Shown here in pieces: positions 25,803-38,222 of a DNA stretch of 64,000 bases. Each line of letters starts with the position of its first letter. The stretch's first letter is position 1. The translations under genes and the position numbers were made by a program. The notes below the pieces were generated by a model. It worked only from the letters and a program-made list of their open reading frames with translations, searched no databases and had not been told where the DNA came from. Source of the stretch: Zygaena filipendulae (taxonomy: Eukaryota > Arthropoda > Insecta > Lepidoptera > Zygaenidae); the NCBI GenBank assembly GCA_907165275.2, contig OU015652.1, positions 5,843,001 through 5,907,000 on the forward strand. Reading direction: 5' to 3'.

Positions 25803-27472
25803 AAAAATAAAATTTAGTCAAGTTAGTAACCTATTATAAATTATCAGACTAAAAGCTTAAGGATTACCAGTATTTACCCATATTAAAATTTACTTAATAA
25901 TTTGATTTTGAAGTTAGCAAACTTCGTACATGTACGTTAGTTCAAATTATCGTCATATGAATATTCTTACTTTTGGGATAGGTGCACAATATTTGACAAC
26001 ACCGCTGGTTCAGTTGCTACTGATTAATTATTTATTTATACTAGTGAACCTAAATACTACGCAGAGGTTTCGCGGCTCCGATCTCCGCGTCAGGTATGAA
26101 CTAATGAGTTTACCCTAAGTCTGAGCGTTTAGTTGTGTATGTATAGTTGGTACTATATTTACATGAAAATATATTACTGATATTATAAGCATTATAACAG
26201 TTATTCGGTATCAACCCGAAACGCGTCCTACATGCTCTGCTTATTGTCAGTTTGGGACCATGTCCAAGAATTATTACCATTCAGGTTATTTAATTTTTGA
26301 TCTTATTTTTATGTACAAAACAACATAACTAGCAAGCCACCATGGCAGGGCTATAGGACTATTATCATTCAAACTTTACGATCTGATTTACAAAATACTA
26401 TTCTACCGTGAAACGAACTCTAGGTACGTGTCATTTTTTCTTAAAATCGCGTAGGAACTTACTTATTTTTGATAAATGTACGGTGTACCTACCTATCTGC
26501 TACACGTAATAGTAGGTTTGATTTTGGATATAAATCTAAATCTCTATATGTGTAATAGGTATCTGTTTATTTTATACGAATTGATTTTTTTAATGATTTT
26601 GCATTTTATATCTATTGTTTTTATCTTTTTCTTTTAATTTAAACAGCGTTAAAAAAATGTTGTAAGTAAAAATAAACATGATATTTAAAAATGTAGGTAT
26701 GCAAAGTCTAGCATTGTTAAATGTCAAGCGCCTTTGGAAGCAATCGGTTCAGTGATACCAACGCGACGTTCAGTTTCGACCGTCACCTGCCTCTTCGAGC
26801 CAAAGGTGGTTGGACTAATGATAGCCTATGTGGTAACGAGGGCGATGGACCAGTGTCCTTTTGGTGCGTTTCGGTACAATTAGGTAATAACACTCAGATG
26901 GTGGGGGTGCGTAGCTGTGTAGAGGTGCGGGGTGCGGCGCGCGGGGGTCGTGGGCTCGACCGTCGGCGGTGGTTGCGCAAGTCGCGGTCATCGACTTGGA
27001 TTATATCAGCGGTTTACGTAAGCTTTACATAGCAACGCTCACTAGGCAGGCGCCAATTGTGTGGCCCCGAGAGCATTTTGCACGCAGAGAATTTGCGGCC
27101 GGCCGCGGCACTCAGCACCTCGTTAGCGCTCCACCACCTGGGCCCGCATCACAAGATGCCACCAAAACTGAACTCCGTCTAGTTACGATTTCAATTCTTC
27201 GCTTGTCTTCTTTATTTCTTATGCGAATGAGCGAGACGATGAACGTGTTTTAGATACGGTCAATTTTTGTGGAGCGTTTGTTGATAAAGGTTGAACAGTC
27301 ACACCGGACTGCACCAACAACGGTTAGCTGGTGATAATCAATTTGGTTAGCGCCTGCTCCACTGTTCGCCATATTATCAATGATAGGTATACATACCATT
27401 TATTGCATCGTTGTAGTCTTTAACATGCTCATTCTTCTTCTTCTTAAATTATGGCATAGACGTTATATAATT
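25803..27472. other. No gene seen; GC-rich patch at 26720-27180
   Basis: Two overlapping plus-strand frames of about 100 codons (26721-27032, 26969-27253) lie in a GC-rich patch containing GGCCGGCCGCGGC. They have no recognisable product and no clear splice signals, so I treat the patch as a possible regulatory island or non-coding exon. Confidence 0.4.
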
Positions 27473-27775
27473 GGGTATTGTCCAGGGTATGAAAATTAAA
27501 ATTCTAATTAGTCCGTCAGTTAGAAAATAAAAAAATTAATGCTTTTTCAAATTAATGAAAATAAACATAAAGCGCATTAAAGTTTAGGGTGGGGGACTCG
27601 TGACGTCAATATTTATTATAAGCCCCAATACAAACTGCATCGGGTTGTGAAATCACGCGAAATTTCAACTCAATGTGTCGCCGTTATTTTTTCATTACGT
27701 AAAAAAAGAAAAAAAACGTGTCCAATATTTTTTATTAATCTACACGATGAACTAAAAAGAAGAAATTTTTCTACT
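27473..27775 (-). mobile_element. MITE family A, copy 3
   Basis: Inverse orientation: GGGTATTGTCCAGGGTATG, AGTCCGTCAGTTAG, GGGGGACTCGTGACGTCAAT and ATTAATCTACACGATGAACT align with the other copies. Confidence 0.75.
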
Positions 27776-28008
27776 TAACAAAATTCTGTCATTAAAAATG
27801 GTTCTTAGTACCACATACATAACAAAAATCTCTTCATCTAGTTCTTCAAATATGACGAAACGCTCATTATGATTTTTTTTTATATACCTTTTTTTAAGTA
27901 GCGTGTTGTTGGTCGTAAGCGTGGAATAATATTCCTATTTCTCCCCTAAGTAATCCACTAGAAGAAGGAACGAGGCTATTTATAAGATTTATTGTGTTTA
28001 TTTATTTA

Positions 28009-28503
28009 CTAGCTGTGCCCTGCGGTTTCACCCGCGGTAATTTCGGAGTTCCCGCGGGAATTCCGGGATAAAAAGTACCCTATGTCCTTCTCTGTACCCC
28101 TGACAACGTGCATGCCAAATTTCATCCAAATCCGTTTAGCCGTTTTTGCGCGATTGAGTAAACGTATGCGAGGATAAGAGCTCGAAAGCACATTTTCATC
28201 CGACTTGCTTCAAATTTATCGTCACTGCTCAGCTCCTATGTGTCTTAGCGTTATGTTATATAGCCTATAACCTGCCCAGGAGTATGGACTACAATCGTAC
28301 CAAGTTTGGTTAAAATCCCTTCAGTAGTTTTTGATCCATGCGTGCACATACAGACAGACAGACAGACAGACAGACAAAAAATTTACTGATTACATTTTTG
28401 GCATCAGTATCGATCACCATTCATCCTATAATATTAATTTTAAATATATGATATTCAATGTACAGAATTGACCTCTCTACAGTTTTATTATAAGTATAGA
28501 TAT
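28009..28503 (-). mobile_element. Repeat family B copies, minus, with (ACAG)n tract
   Basis: Starts CTAGCTGTGCCCTGCGG, then CGCGGTAATTTCGGAGTTCC and TACCCTATGTCCTTCTCTG. A second section from about 28240 reads into a short (ACAG)7-type tract at 28349-28377 and a conserved TTATTATAAGTATAGAT end. Confidence 0.75.
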
Positions 28504-29290
28504 AGATGTTATATTATTATTGATCGAGCATTACCATCATTACACGGATAATTTTTTTAACTTGGGATGTTACGGGAAACCGGTATATTATTTTACCTAA
28601 TTATAATAATAATTATTATTATCTTTATTTTCTCCCACAAGTAAATACATGTAATGGTTACAAATAAAAAGTCTTAAAAGTAGTGAGCATACTTTGTGAG
28701 AGACAGGAGCCTATAAAATAGGTAAGCCCTATGTTATAGGACTCCTGGCCCCCTCTCAGTCACGAAATTTAACTTAATAAAGGTAATTCATATGATCTTA
28801 CTTATAATACCATGGGTGTGTGCGCGCGTTTGTGTGTGTGTGTGTGTGTGTTCCGAACTAATAAATCAAAAGTAGGTAAATATAAATTCACTGATAAACG
28901 GCAATATAATAATATGTACTAGGTAAAATACATAAAAAATAAACATAACGAAGACATTTTGGCGATTTTTATACCTTATAATTAGTATGTATGAGGTCCA
29001 GTTAGGTACACATCGAAGTGAGGATCAACCTAAAGGCTATTTGCATAATAGATAATTATTATGTACATAAATTCTCGCTGGTAATCAGTAGAGAGAGACC
29101 CGTGACCCTTGTTTATAGACCTCCATTTATCACGATTTCGAAGTATCTATACGAATTATGCGCCTCGAAAAGGTAGGTGGGTATTGAAAAAGGTATTGAA
29201 AAAAACGTTTCAGCATTTTTATCGGATTTTAAATAGAAACTTCTCAATTGATGCGTAGGTATGTTTATTTTACAACTCTAAGAGAAAAAA
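28504..29290. other. No gene seen; (GT)n microsatellite at 28812-28850
   Basis: A piece at about 28610-28780 (TCTCCCACAAGTAAATACATG ... CCCTCTCAGTCACGAAATTT) looks like a retroelement 3' fragment. GTGTGTGCGCGCG then a pure GT run follow. Confidence 0.5.
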
Positions 29291-29646
29291 ATTACAAACC
29301 GACTCACTAAAAAGCAAGAAATAAACAAATTTTTAACAAAAAAAAATTAAAACCGACTTCCAAAAACACAAATCTAAAAAAGCTAAAAATAACAAAATAC
29401 CGATTTAATCCAAAAGACAAAAACACACGTAATATTATTAATGGTTTGTGCTACCACTGATCGGTTTGAATTCGGTGACAATTCCCGCGGGAATTTCGGA
29501 TTATAATATATCTTATGTTCTCAGGGATAATGTAGCTTGCAAATGGTGAAAGAATTTTTGAAATCGGTCCAGTAGTTTTTGAGTTAAATCGTAATAAACA
29601 AACAAACAAAAAATCAAATCTTTCCTCTTTATAATATTAGTGTAGA
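29291..29646. mobile_element. Chimera of family C fragment and family B fragment
   Basis: Positions 29291-29485 match family C (AAGCTAAAAATAACAAAATAC, GGTTTGTGCTACCACTGATC). At GGTGACAATTCCCGCGGG the sequence switches to family B, which runs to 29646. It is likely an insertion of one repeat into another followed by deletion. Confidence 0.6.
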
Positions 29647-30579
29647 TTTTGACATGTTGAAAAACGATTCTGCAAAAACTTATGACTTATGTTAACCTAT
29701 ACAAGTGGTAGGTGAGTATCTCGTTCAACGCTCTTGTTGTTAAATATTACCTACAGTTTTATCATGGGTATTTTAAAAACAGACTTATACCTATAGTAAA
29801 ACGAAGTCGGTTAAAAATATATATTAATTAGTACCTATACTAATTTTAATTTTATTCAAATTTTTATGCCAACTATAGAAGCAAGACCAGCGATTTATTT
29901 AGTTGATTGTGCAATTTAACCAGCTAATTAAGATCAACCTATACTTGATAGATTAGAAGCAATAGGGATTGTTAACCATTGCCGAGAACAACGGTGCCCT
30001 GGAGGAGTGATTATACTGTTCGAACTCTGTGCCTATAGTGTTTGTACGAGTAAAGGTGTTGCGACTTGCGACCTATCCAAGAATAGCATAGGGCCCTTAC
30101 AGAGGTGAAACTAGCGCCACCTGCTATAAAAAACGTATCATATGACATATCTTTTAAATTATAAAATATCATTTAAGAAATTGATATAAGAGCATAGTTA
30201 CATATACATGTATATATATATATATAGGTAGATACTATTTATTTATGATATTCTACAGAATTTAAACTGCATTAAATATTTTATCAAAAATATCTAATTT
30301 GGTTTCTAATAAAAAAAAAAAAATTATGTTGCGATAACTATCAATCAAATTACAAATTGGTATATACGCCTAAGGGCGTGTTTTTCTTCAAATTTTGCTT
30401 ACCTCGCTAAAAACATTTATTATTTATTTATTATTATACCTATTACCCAATACCTACTTAACTAAACTCTAATCTTGATAAGTAGTTCATAATATATGGG
30501 GCGTTTAAGTACCGAAAAAAGTTTGAACTGTCTCTTAATGAAGTGTCACAAAAGCTATCAGCTACAGTGATTTAATTTC
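29647..30579. other. No gene seen
   Basis: AT-rich. A TATATATATA run occurs at 30211-30226. No open frames of note. Confidence 0.5.
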
Positions 30580-30775
30580 TACTTATTATAAATGTGAAAG
30601 TAACTCGTCTGTCTGTCTGTCTATCTGTTGCGACACCTTAACGGCTCAACCAATCATCACGAAATTTTGCACACGCGTTGTCAGGGGTACAGAAAAGGAC
30701 ATAGGGTACGTTATATCCCGGAATTCCTGCGGTATCTCCGATATTAACGCGGGAAACCGCGGGGAATAGCTAGTT
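30580..30775 (+). mobile_element. Repeat family B copy, plus
   Basis: A well-preserved copy: CTGTCTGTCTGTC, ACGGCTCAACCAATCATCAC, CAGGGGTACAGAAAAGGACA, ending GGGGAATAGCTAGTTA. Confidence 0.75.
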
Positions 30776-30854
30776 ATTTAATTATTATAAAAATTACATT
30801 ATGTTTTTGTGAAATTGTCACTTAACATGATGCTACAATATTGAAAGTGATTCG

Positions 30855-31060
30855 TGCTTAGGCTGCTGTGGGGTGATTGCGTCAGAGTGCGGAGAGCGGC
30901 CAGGCTCAATGCACAAGGTTGCAAAGGTTCAATGCTCTAGAAATACTATGGCCGACCCCGCACCACCACACGCCTGCGCCCGCGCCGCCCGCGCCGTTGT
31001 TGGGCGCGCCGAGCCGCGTAGCTGCTGCGTCTACGCGTCGTAGAGCGCGACATTAACAAT
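30855..31060. other. GC-rich island
   Basis: A strongly GC-rich block (CGCCTGCGCCCGCGCCGCCC ... GGCGCGCCGAGCCGCG) in AT-rich DNA, with short frames only. It resembles a CpG-rich regulatory island or non-coding exon. The flanking AATACGCACAATGTTTAC and ACATACGCACAGTGTTTA are partial direct repeats. Confidence 0.4.
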
Positions 31061-31344
31061 ACGCAAAATAATTACAATACGCACAATGTTTACATACGCA
31101 CAGTGTTTATTACGTACATAAATAATAGATAAATGTAATAAATATAATACTATAGGTATTTCCTCACGAGTAATAAAATTAACCTAAGCACCCTTCCTAG
31201 TCTCAAATTTAAGGGGTGAGCCGGTTTGATTGCTCATGAATTAATGGTAACAATTCTTAAAAAACTTATGACATATTATAGGCGGAATCGAGTCACAATC
31301 CCAATATTTCATAACCGAACTTTCACGTTTATAATTTTAAGTAG

Positions 31345-32460
31345 CTGACCCCCGCGGTTTCACCCGCGGTAATTTCGGAGTACCTACTCGCGGGGATTCC
31401 GGGATAAAAAGTACCCTAGTCACTTAGTTTATTTTATTTTATTTTATTAAGAAATCATACAGTGATACAAATGGATATATAACACATAGAAATTATAGCA
31501 GTAAGACCAATTACAGATTTCTTCATACATATTTTATAAGTATTGAAACGGTAAGGAAGTAAGTTGAAAAGAATGTACATATGAGCTAACGATTATAATA
31601 CATTGAAGGTAGTAGAAAAAAAGTAACTAAAAACTTAATCAAAGTGCAAATATGTGAGTGCAGTTGTCTGAGCGTACTAAGTTGTCGGTGTTGTTTTTTG
31701 ACGAGGTAATAATACAAAATAAGAAAGAAAGGATAGATACTTAGTTACCAAATAAAAGAATAAGGAAAAGTCTGAACAACAAGCAATAAAGTGTTAATAA
31801 TAGTAAGTTAATAGCAAGCTATGTCGCAAACTAAACATCTTCGAGGCACTTGATTATCTCTCTTTTAAAGGATAGTTTTGAAACAGCAAAAGGATCCAAA
31901 TGAGAAAAGGTTTGATTGTAAGTTTGTGCCGGGCGAGTAGAAATGGAATTTTGTGCATAATTGTTACGGTGTAGCGGAACGTGAAGCAGTTCGGTATGAC
32001 GTGTGCGACGGCGTGGGACGTTAAGAGCGATCATACTCACGAGAGCCGGACAGTCGAGCATGCCATGCAACACATCGTAAAGCAGGGACATGTCCATCAG
32101 CTTACGGCGAGAACTGAGCGGAAGAAGATTATAGTGGACACAACTAGTCTTAAGACAGTCAGAGTTATATCGCGATTTGTAGTTAAGGAACTTAGGATCA
32201 CTTTAGCTTCCTGTAAGTGAAAGAATTTTCAAACCTGGTTTAGTAGATCCAGAGATTATAACCTCACAAACGCCGGAGTTCCCGCGGGAATCCCGGGACA
32301 AAAAGTACCCTATGTCACTCAGGATCACTGCAGCTTTTTAAAAGTGAAATAATTTTCAAAATCGGTTCAGTAGATCCAGAGATTACCCCTACAACGTCAC
32401 AAACTCACAAACTCACAAACCCACAAACTCACAAACTTTTGCTCTTTATAATAATACTAG
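31345..32460 (-). mobile_element. Family B copy interrupted by a retrotransposon
   Basis: Family B sequence runs 31345-31427 up to GTACCCTAGTCACTTAG and resumes at 32190 with ACTTAGGATCACTTTAGC, reproducing the uninterrupted order seen at 32310-32335 (CCTATGTCACTCAGGATCAC). The break holds the retrotransposon fragment described separately. Confidence 0.8.
31428..32189 (-). mobile_element. 5'-truncated jockey/CR1-like non-LTR retrotransposon insertion
   Basis: On the minus strand the fragment encodes the C-terminal end of an ORF2-type reverse transcriptase polyprotein: SSRRKLMDMSLLYDVLHG, then VPRRRTRHTELLHVPLHRNN and AQNS, the usual closing motifs of lepidopteran jockey/CR1 elements. It is followed by a 3' UTR ending in AATAAAATAAAATAAA-type sequence at 31428. 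It is flanked by the 6-bp duplication ACTTAG (31422-31427 and 32190-32195). It is truncated to about 760 bp, so it cannot move by itself. Confidence 0.8.
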
Positions 32461-32885
32461 CTGTCCCGCGCGATTTCATCCGCGGTGATTTCGGAGTTCC
32501 CGCGGGAATTCCGGGATAAAAACTATCCTATCTTTTAAGTTGGACCATATTATAAATGGTTACAAAATTTTATCAAAATCCGTTCAGTAGTTTCGAAGTC
32601 CATCGCGGACAAACAACGTGACACGTGATTTATATATATTAAGACTAGCTGTCCCCCGCGATTTCATCCGCGGTAATTTCGGAGTTCCCGCGGAGGTTGC
32701 GGGAAAAAAGTACTCTATGTCCTTCAGTTCCCGAGGGAATTCCGGGATAAAAACTATCCTATCTTTTAAGTTGGATCATATTATAAATGGTTGCAAAATT
32801 TTATCAAAATCCGTTCAGTAGTTTCGGAGTCCATCGCGGACAAACAACGTGACACGTGATTTATATATATTAGATTAGTATAGAT
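32457..32885 (-). mobile_element. Two tandem family B copies
   Basis: Copies at 32457-32643 and 32644-32885 both begin CTAGCTGTCCC and share CCGTTCAGTAGTTTCG and ACAACGTGACACGTGATTTA with almost no differences, suggesting duplication after insertion. The second has an internal duplicated TTCCCGCGG/TTCCCGAGG segment. Confidence 0.75.
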
Positions 32886-33118
32886 TAAACTACCTATATT
32901 AATTTTCAAATTTAAAGCAAACAAAATAAGCATGAAATTCTAGTTTTTAATTTAAATAATACATTATATCGAATATTAAGGTAAATATTCGGTTTGCTGT
33001 TGCCGTTTTTATCTTTTTCGATTTATTTTTGTATACTAAAGTGATAAAATCAAGAACGAAATTGATGAGTAAGTGCAATCGTACCTATGTCTGTCTTTGT
33101 ATTTCAGTAACACCTTTT

Positions 33119-34000
33119 TTATGCCATAAGGGGCAAACGGACAAGTGGTACACCTGATGGTAAGTGATTACCGCCCATCGACATACTCACAGATAGCCAA
33201 GCTGCGCTAAAAGCTGTAAGATCATCTAGAGTGGAGTCAAGGTTGGTGCTTGAATGCGTCCATGCTCTGAAGAAATTGGGCGCCAACAACCAGGTCAGAT
33301 TATCTGGGTTCCAGGCCATGTAGGTATACAAGGCAATGAACTTGCAGATTAACTGGCAAGGAAAGGATAAAACTTTCATTGGACCAGAGCCATTTGTTGG
33401 GATCTCTGTCAACACGGTGAAAAGGGCAATACGTGAAAACGACCGGAAAAGACACTCACAGGAGTGGTCATCGACTACGGGCCTCAGTCATTCCAAACGC
33501 TTTATCGGCGACAAAAGCGATGATAAACTATCACGCAGTATACTTCTCTTAAGTTGCAATCAGGCCCGCCTAATTACTGGTGTGCTTACAGGTCACTTCG
33601 GGACAAAAGAACACCTCACGAAAATGAAGCTCGCGAGCGACTCATCCTGCAGAAAGTGCGGCGCAGAGGTGGAAACAATGGCACATATTATGTGCGAGTA
33701 CGATGCCTTGGATCGTAAACGTATGGACCTTCTGGGGACGGCTTACCTAGAAACAGAGGACTTTAGGCTCTTACCCCTCCACTGCACACTAGCCTTCGCC
33801 ACCGAGGTTTTCAGGGAGTAGAGGGAGGAGCACACGATGAGGATGGTACAAAAGATCCCAAGGTTCGAAGTACCGAGGCTTTACTTGCCCACCCCATTGT
33901 TTAAGATAAGAAGTGATTACCGCGGCCGCGGCCCATGGACATCTGCAACACCAGAAGGCATGCAGGTACGTTGCCGACCTGGATAGGAGATGGTAACTGG
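33119..34000. mobile_element. Lepidopteran dispersed repeat split by a retrotransposon fragment
   Basis: Positions 33121-33178 (GCCATAAGGGGCAAACGGAC ... GTAAGTGATTACCGCCCAT) and 33908-34000 (AAGTGATTACCGC ... CCCATGGACATCTGCAACAC ... GTTGCCGACCTGG) look like the two halves of one repeat. They share the junction words AAGTGATTACCGC and CCCAT(C/G)GACAT. Confidence 0.55.
33180..33821 (+). pseudogene. RNase H-domain fragment of an I/jockey-type non-LTR retrotransposon
   Basis: An upstream frame reads LTDSQAALKAVRSSRVESRL then HALKKLGANNQVR, a RNase H core. After a frame shift it continues IWVPGHVGIQGNELAD (the WVPGH and final catalytic Asp motif). A second shift leads into the 33336-33821 frame with CNQARLITGVLTGH and the zinc-knuckle-like CRKCGAEVETMAHIMCEYDA, typical of the C-terminus of such polyproteins. 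At least two frameshifts and loss of everything upstream show it is dead. Confidence 0.8.
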
Positions 34001-35290
34001 CTTTCGGAACACACCGTTAGGTGCTTGGCGACAGATTTGCAACTTGAAGGTGGTAGCTAGCCAGCCGGGCACTAGAGAGCGCCTTACCACCATGCAAACA
34101 CCTTAACAAACGAAGTCGTTTCCCAATTGGGTGCGCTCCGAGTGTTGCTTAGATACGTATGTAAATAAATAAGTAAGCTACCTTGTCTAGTTATTACCGG
34201 TGTTTGGGTAAACCTGTAAAGGTTTTTAACACCTTTAAGAAATTATGAATGGAAAAAACAATGTATATTTACTTTAAATAAAATAAAATAAAAAATAATT
34301 TACATATATTTTTTTTATAATTATCACTGTTTTATCAAAAAACGTCAATCTCCACATTCCATACGAGCAGCTATAACGGACGCTGTAGTTCCTCTGTGAT
34401 ACAGTTAGATACATTTATTTGGCTATTGTTAAACTAGTTTTCCGAGATGTCAATTTTATTTTAACGGTACACGCACGGTTCAGCGATGCAACCTTCAAAA
34501 GAGAGAACGTACGGCCCGTCGTGGCCACGTCCAATGTGCCAACTTGGTTTTTTTAAGTTGATGTTTCACAATTTCATACATTATTATTTGCCTTCGACCT
34601 TTTGTAGGCGAACAAATTTAGCTTAATTGATATTCCTTCGGCGTCCGAGGCGCCGTTTTGTCGTAATGCGCATTTCGGGCCGCACTCCGCAACGGCTCGA
34701 TGCGTCGAAAGAGCTTAAGCGAATGCGCCAAGCGTAGGGCAGGTTCGTGAAAATATTTATAAAGAAGAAAGAAAAAATCCTTATTCGACATATAAAATAC
34801 AGGTCCTATTTCAGGCTTGTGTTTACAACCTTCGACCACAGCCTTGTTTAATTTTAGGTGAGTCATGTCCAACGTCTGGTACATATCTGACGGAAAATGC
34901 GTCGTAACCATAAAAAATTATTAGCTGGCTCGTATTTTCATCCGCGTGTCACCCTTTTTATACTTTTGAGTATTCTATTATTACCGAAAACCCTAAAAAA
35001 CTGAAATGTAAATTTATTTTCTTAAAAGACGAGCCCAATTTTTTATAATTTTAACCCTTCAAACCCGACTCCCACACAGACTGTAACTCCTATAAGGGTT
35101 AATATTTCCAGAAATCCTTAGTGGTTGTTTGTTTGTTGTTTCTAGCTTCAGTTGTTTTGACTGACCGTTGATGGTTCATGAGTACTCCCGAGGCTTTTAT
35201 GGAATGAGCTTTTAGGGACAGTAAAATGAACTGCGTAGTTTGAAAAGGGATAGTGACCTATGTGAGATTAGCATCAGATTATCATTTTTT
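34001..35290. other. No gene seen
   Basis: Mixed AT-rich sequence. A 97-codon minus-strand frame at 34911-34618 is open, moderately GC-rich, and without recognised similarity. An AAATAAAATAAAATAAA tract at 34276 resembles a retroelement tail. Confidence 0.45.
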
Positions 35291-35299
35291 GCTATATTA

Positions 35300-36345
35300 T
35301 AATCTTTATCTTCTTTATAAATAAAAATGAATGTTTGTATGTCTGTCCTCTACCTATGCGTTTCGAAACCATAGATCTGATTATGATGAAACTTTGGCGG
35401 ATTGTTCTGGTGGTGATCCCAACAAAAATAACAAAATACCGACTTAATCTAATAGCCAAAAACATACGTAATTATTGGTTTGTGCTACCACTGATTAGTT
35501 TGAATTCGGTGACAAGCCCGCTAGTGTCTGCCCACTTGGGTTGTTCTGCTCACGAAGAGCTGGTGGCAGGAGTCAACTTAGCCCATCTACCCCCTCCATT
35601 TTTGGCTTCATACCGGTCAATGGTAGCACAAAACAATAATAGTATTACGTGTGTTTTTGGCTATTGGATTAAATCGGTATTTTGTTATTTTTAGCTTTTT
35701 ATTAATAGCTTTTTAGTTTTGTGTTTTTGGAAGTCGGATTTAATTTTTTTTTTTAAATTTTGTCTATTTCTCGCTTTTAAGTGAGTCGGTTTGTAATTTA
35801 TCTAAGTTACAGTAGCCTGATGTCAACTGCTAATCAACTTTTACAAAATATTGCTTTTCCCGACGCAGGGACGTTAATTGTTGAGGAGATCTCCCAGTAC
35901 ATCACCATCAGTTCCACTTCACCATATACATTGTCACAAGCATAAATTGTTCAGAAACCATATTAAAGTTAAAGAATCGGAACCCGTGAAATACCTATTA
36001 TTGAGTAGTTCCGATGACCATCTGTGGTCTTTATCATCAGTTCCACTTCTTCAAATTTTGCTTTCCGAAAGCAAATAAACAATTTACTATAAAAAATATA
36101 AAAATTGCTATAGGTGTACCTATAAGTTTTGAAGAGTTCCCTCGATTTCTCCAAGATCCCATCATCAGATCCCAACTTGATGGCAATGGGACCTAATTGG
36201 GAGTATACCCTTTCAAACAAAAAAAGGGTTTTTCAAATCGGTCGAACCGTCTTCGAGTAATCGGTGAACATACATAAAAAAAAACATACACATACATACA
36301 ATCGAACACAGAAACTCCTCCTTTTTGGAAGTCGGTTAATAAAAA
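35300..36345 (+). mobile_element. Repeat family C, copy at 35.3-36.3 kb with internal foldback
   Basis: An initial family B-type piece (35305-35415) leads into family C. Arms 35420-35512 and 35607-35697 are inverted repeats (AATAACAAAATACCGACTTA ... and complement, including GGTTTGTGCTACCACTGAT). Downstream comes a single copy of the GTTCCACTTCTTCAAATTTT block and the family end TCCTCCTTTTTGGAAGTCGG. No protein is encoded. A second long copy lies at 41385-42640. Confidence 0.75.
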
Positions 36346-37819
36346 GACATAACTGATGTGGTAAAGATCCTAAACGTAAAGATCATAAACCTAAAAATTT
36401 TACCGTGGTGACCTAACATAAATCGATTATAACATCCGCAAAATCAACCGCTATTCCGACTCGAATTCAGTATCGATCTACAATGACGCGAACATTTATT
36501 ACCTTGTCGTATGTTTACGAGCGTTTACTTCTCATGCATCAGTGCACGTGACTAGCCAATAAAATTTACTATCTATCACTACATTCACATATCCAGTGGT
36601 TATACATATACTCTTTGCACATATCTACATAGATACTACGAAACGTACGGCGTACAATTATCTATAAATAAGAAAAACTGCCAAAGCCAAACTGAACATA
36701 ATAGTGCATAGACAATACAAGTACAGTAATAAAACTCGTCCACAATACAATTTCAGTAATGCCTTAAAAGCCAAAACAGTACGATGACATACAGAAAGTG
36801 TTGTAGGTACATGTAAATTGTAATAGCTTGCGATCCGGTATGCGGCTACGCAGCCTTTCACGCATTTAATTTGGCAGTCCCCAGTCCCCCCTCCACGTCG
36901 CGAAGCTTTCCTCACACCTCTCTGACACAGCAGGAGAAAGTAGCTTGCCTACGCAACGCTGAGAGGTCGTCGACCGGACCGCAAAAATTCTAGTTTTTGT
37001 CCAAAAGTAACACAATCCAGTCATTTAGTATTCAGTATGTGTGGTCAGTTTCGTGAGCCGATATCCAAATAGAAGCGATGCGATCAGCGCTATTCTAGTG
37101 CCACCAACAGAGCATGTAGGCGCTGCAGTATTTACCTATGCATCTTAAGTCGGTTATAGGTAGCAGCTAACTAACTACTCTAGGTACTCTCGTAATATTT
37201 TAGCCTAGCCAATTTACTAAAGGTCGCTGTTATTGATTGAGACATGGGACAAAATATTTCATCTAATACCTCTGGAGAGAAAAAGAAAAGCTTTTTAGGG
37301 GAAAAGAAATGAACACTTAACGCCCTGACCCAGAGAAGAAATAATATAACTGTTAAAGGTATTTAAATGATAAATTTTTGTATTAAGACTGCTCCACTGA
37401 TCCACTGAGCGCCTAGCAACGCGTATACGCTTTAATGATGTGTCGAATTTTATATTTCTTGTAAGTCGGTTAAGTTTTGTTCAGTTGGCAGGTATTTAGA
37501 AGCTACTTATTTGGTGGTACGCTCCCAATATGAATAGGCAGCGTTATTTTCTACAAGTTTCTGAACTTTACTCAATTTGGGTAAGTACTTGTTTTGTGGA
37601 AGTACCTCATTAATTTGGAATTTGGAAACTGGGTCTGGCACTCCATAGACTAGGTGCTACTTCGGTCTTCCAAGTATGCTACCATTATACTATTAGGTAT
37701 ATCCATAAAATAGGTGAAACAAATTTTGGGACTCATAATAATTATAAACTTTTATTTAGTCCTTTATTTTTTTTATTACTGCAATGAAGAATATTTAAAG
37801 AAAAGCACCATTTTATTAT
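36346..37819. other. No gene seen
   Basis: AT-rich with a moderately GC-rich patch at 36840-36990 (CCCCTCCACGTCGCGAAGC). No exon can be supported. Confidence 0.45.
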
Positions 37820-37990
37820 CAACTGGCTGTGCCCCGCGGTTTCACCCGCGCGAAAGGTTTTTATACAACAACTTTTTTCCCGGCATCGGATTTCAATGAA
37901 ACAAAGCCTATATGTAGATTCAGGCTAAGCTTAATCTACCGGACCGGTATAGAGACAAGTATAAAAAAGCGTGACTGAGTGAATGAAGGA
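37820..37990 (-). mobile_element. Repeat family B-related copy, minus
   Basis: Starts CTGGCTGTGCCCCGCGGTTT and CACCCGCGCGAAAGG, then a divergent interior (TTTTTTCCCGGCATCGG, AAGCCTATATGTAGATTC). It is a distinct sub-type from the majority. Confidence 0.6.
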
Positions 37991-38222
37991 GTGAATTTAC
38001 ATGGAAAAAATAATTTAAAGATAAAAATAAATTATATTGATTTGATTTATTTATTTTTACGTATTCACCCCTTGACTAACTTCAATTCGTTTGTTTTTTA
38101 ATTATGTTGTCAATCTGCTGGGTTGGTTAAGTAGGTACCTACCTATACAATAAAATTTTTGTTTGAGTGTAAAGTTGACGCGTTCAAATTCCAAGTTCAC
38201 ATCAAAGTTTGCGTAGACCAGA

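Noticed and set aside
26721..27253. Two overlapping frames of about 100 codons in a GC-rich patch
   Set aside because: The amino-acid sequences carry no family motif and neither frame is bounded by convincing splice sites or a promoter.
34618..34911. 97-codon minus-strand frame
   Set aside because: No recognisable motif, no splice context, and no support beyond length; probably a chance frame in moderately GC-rich DNA.
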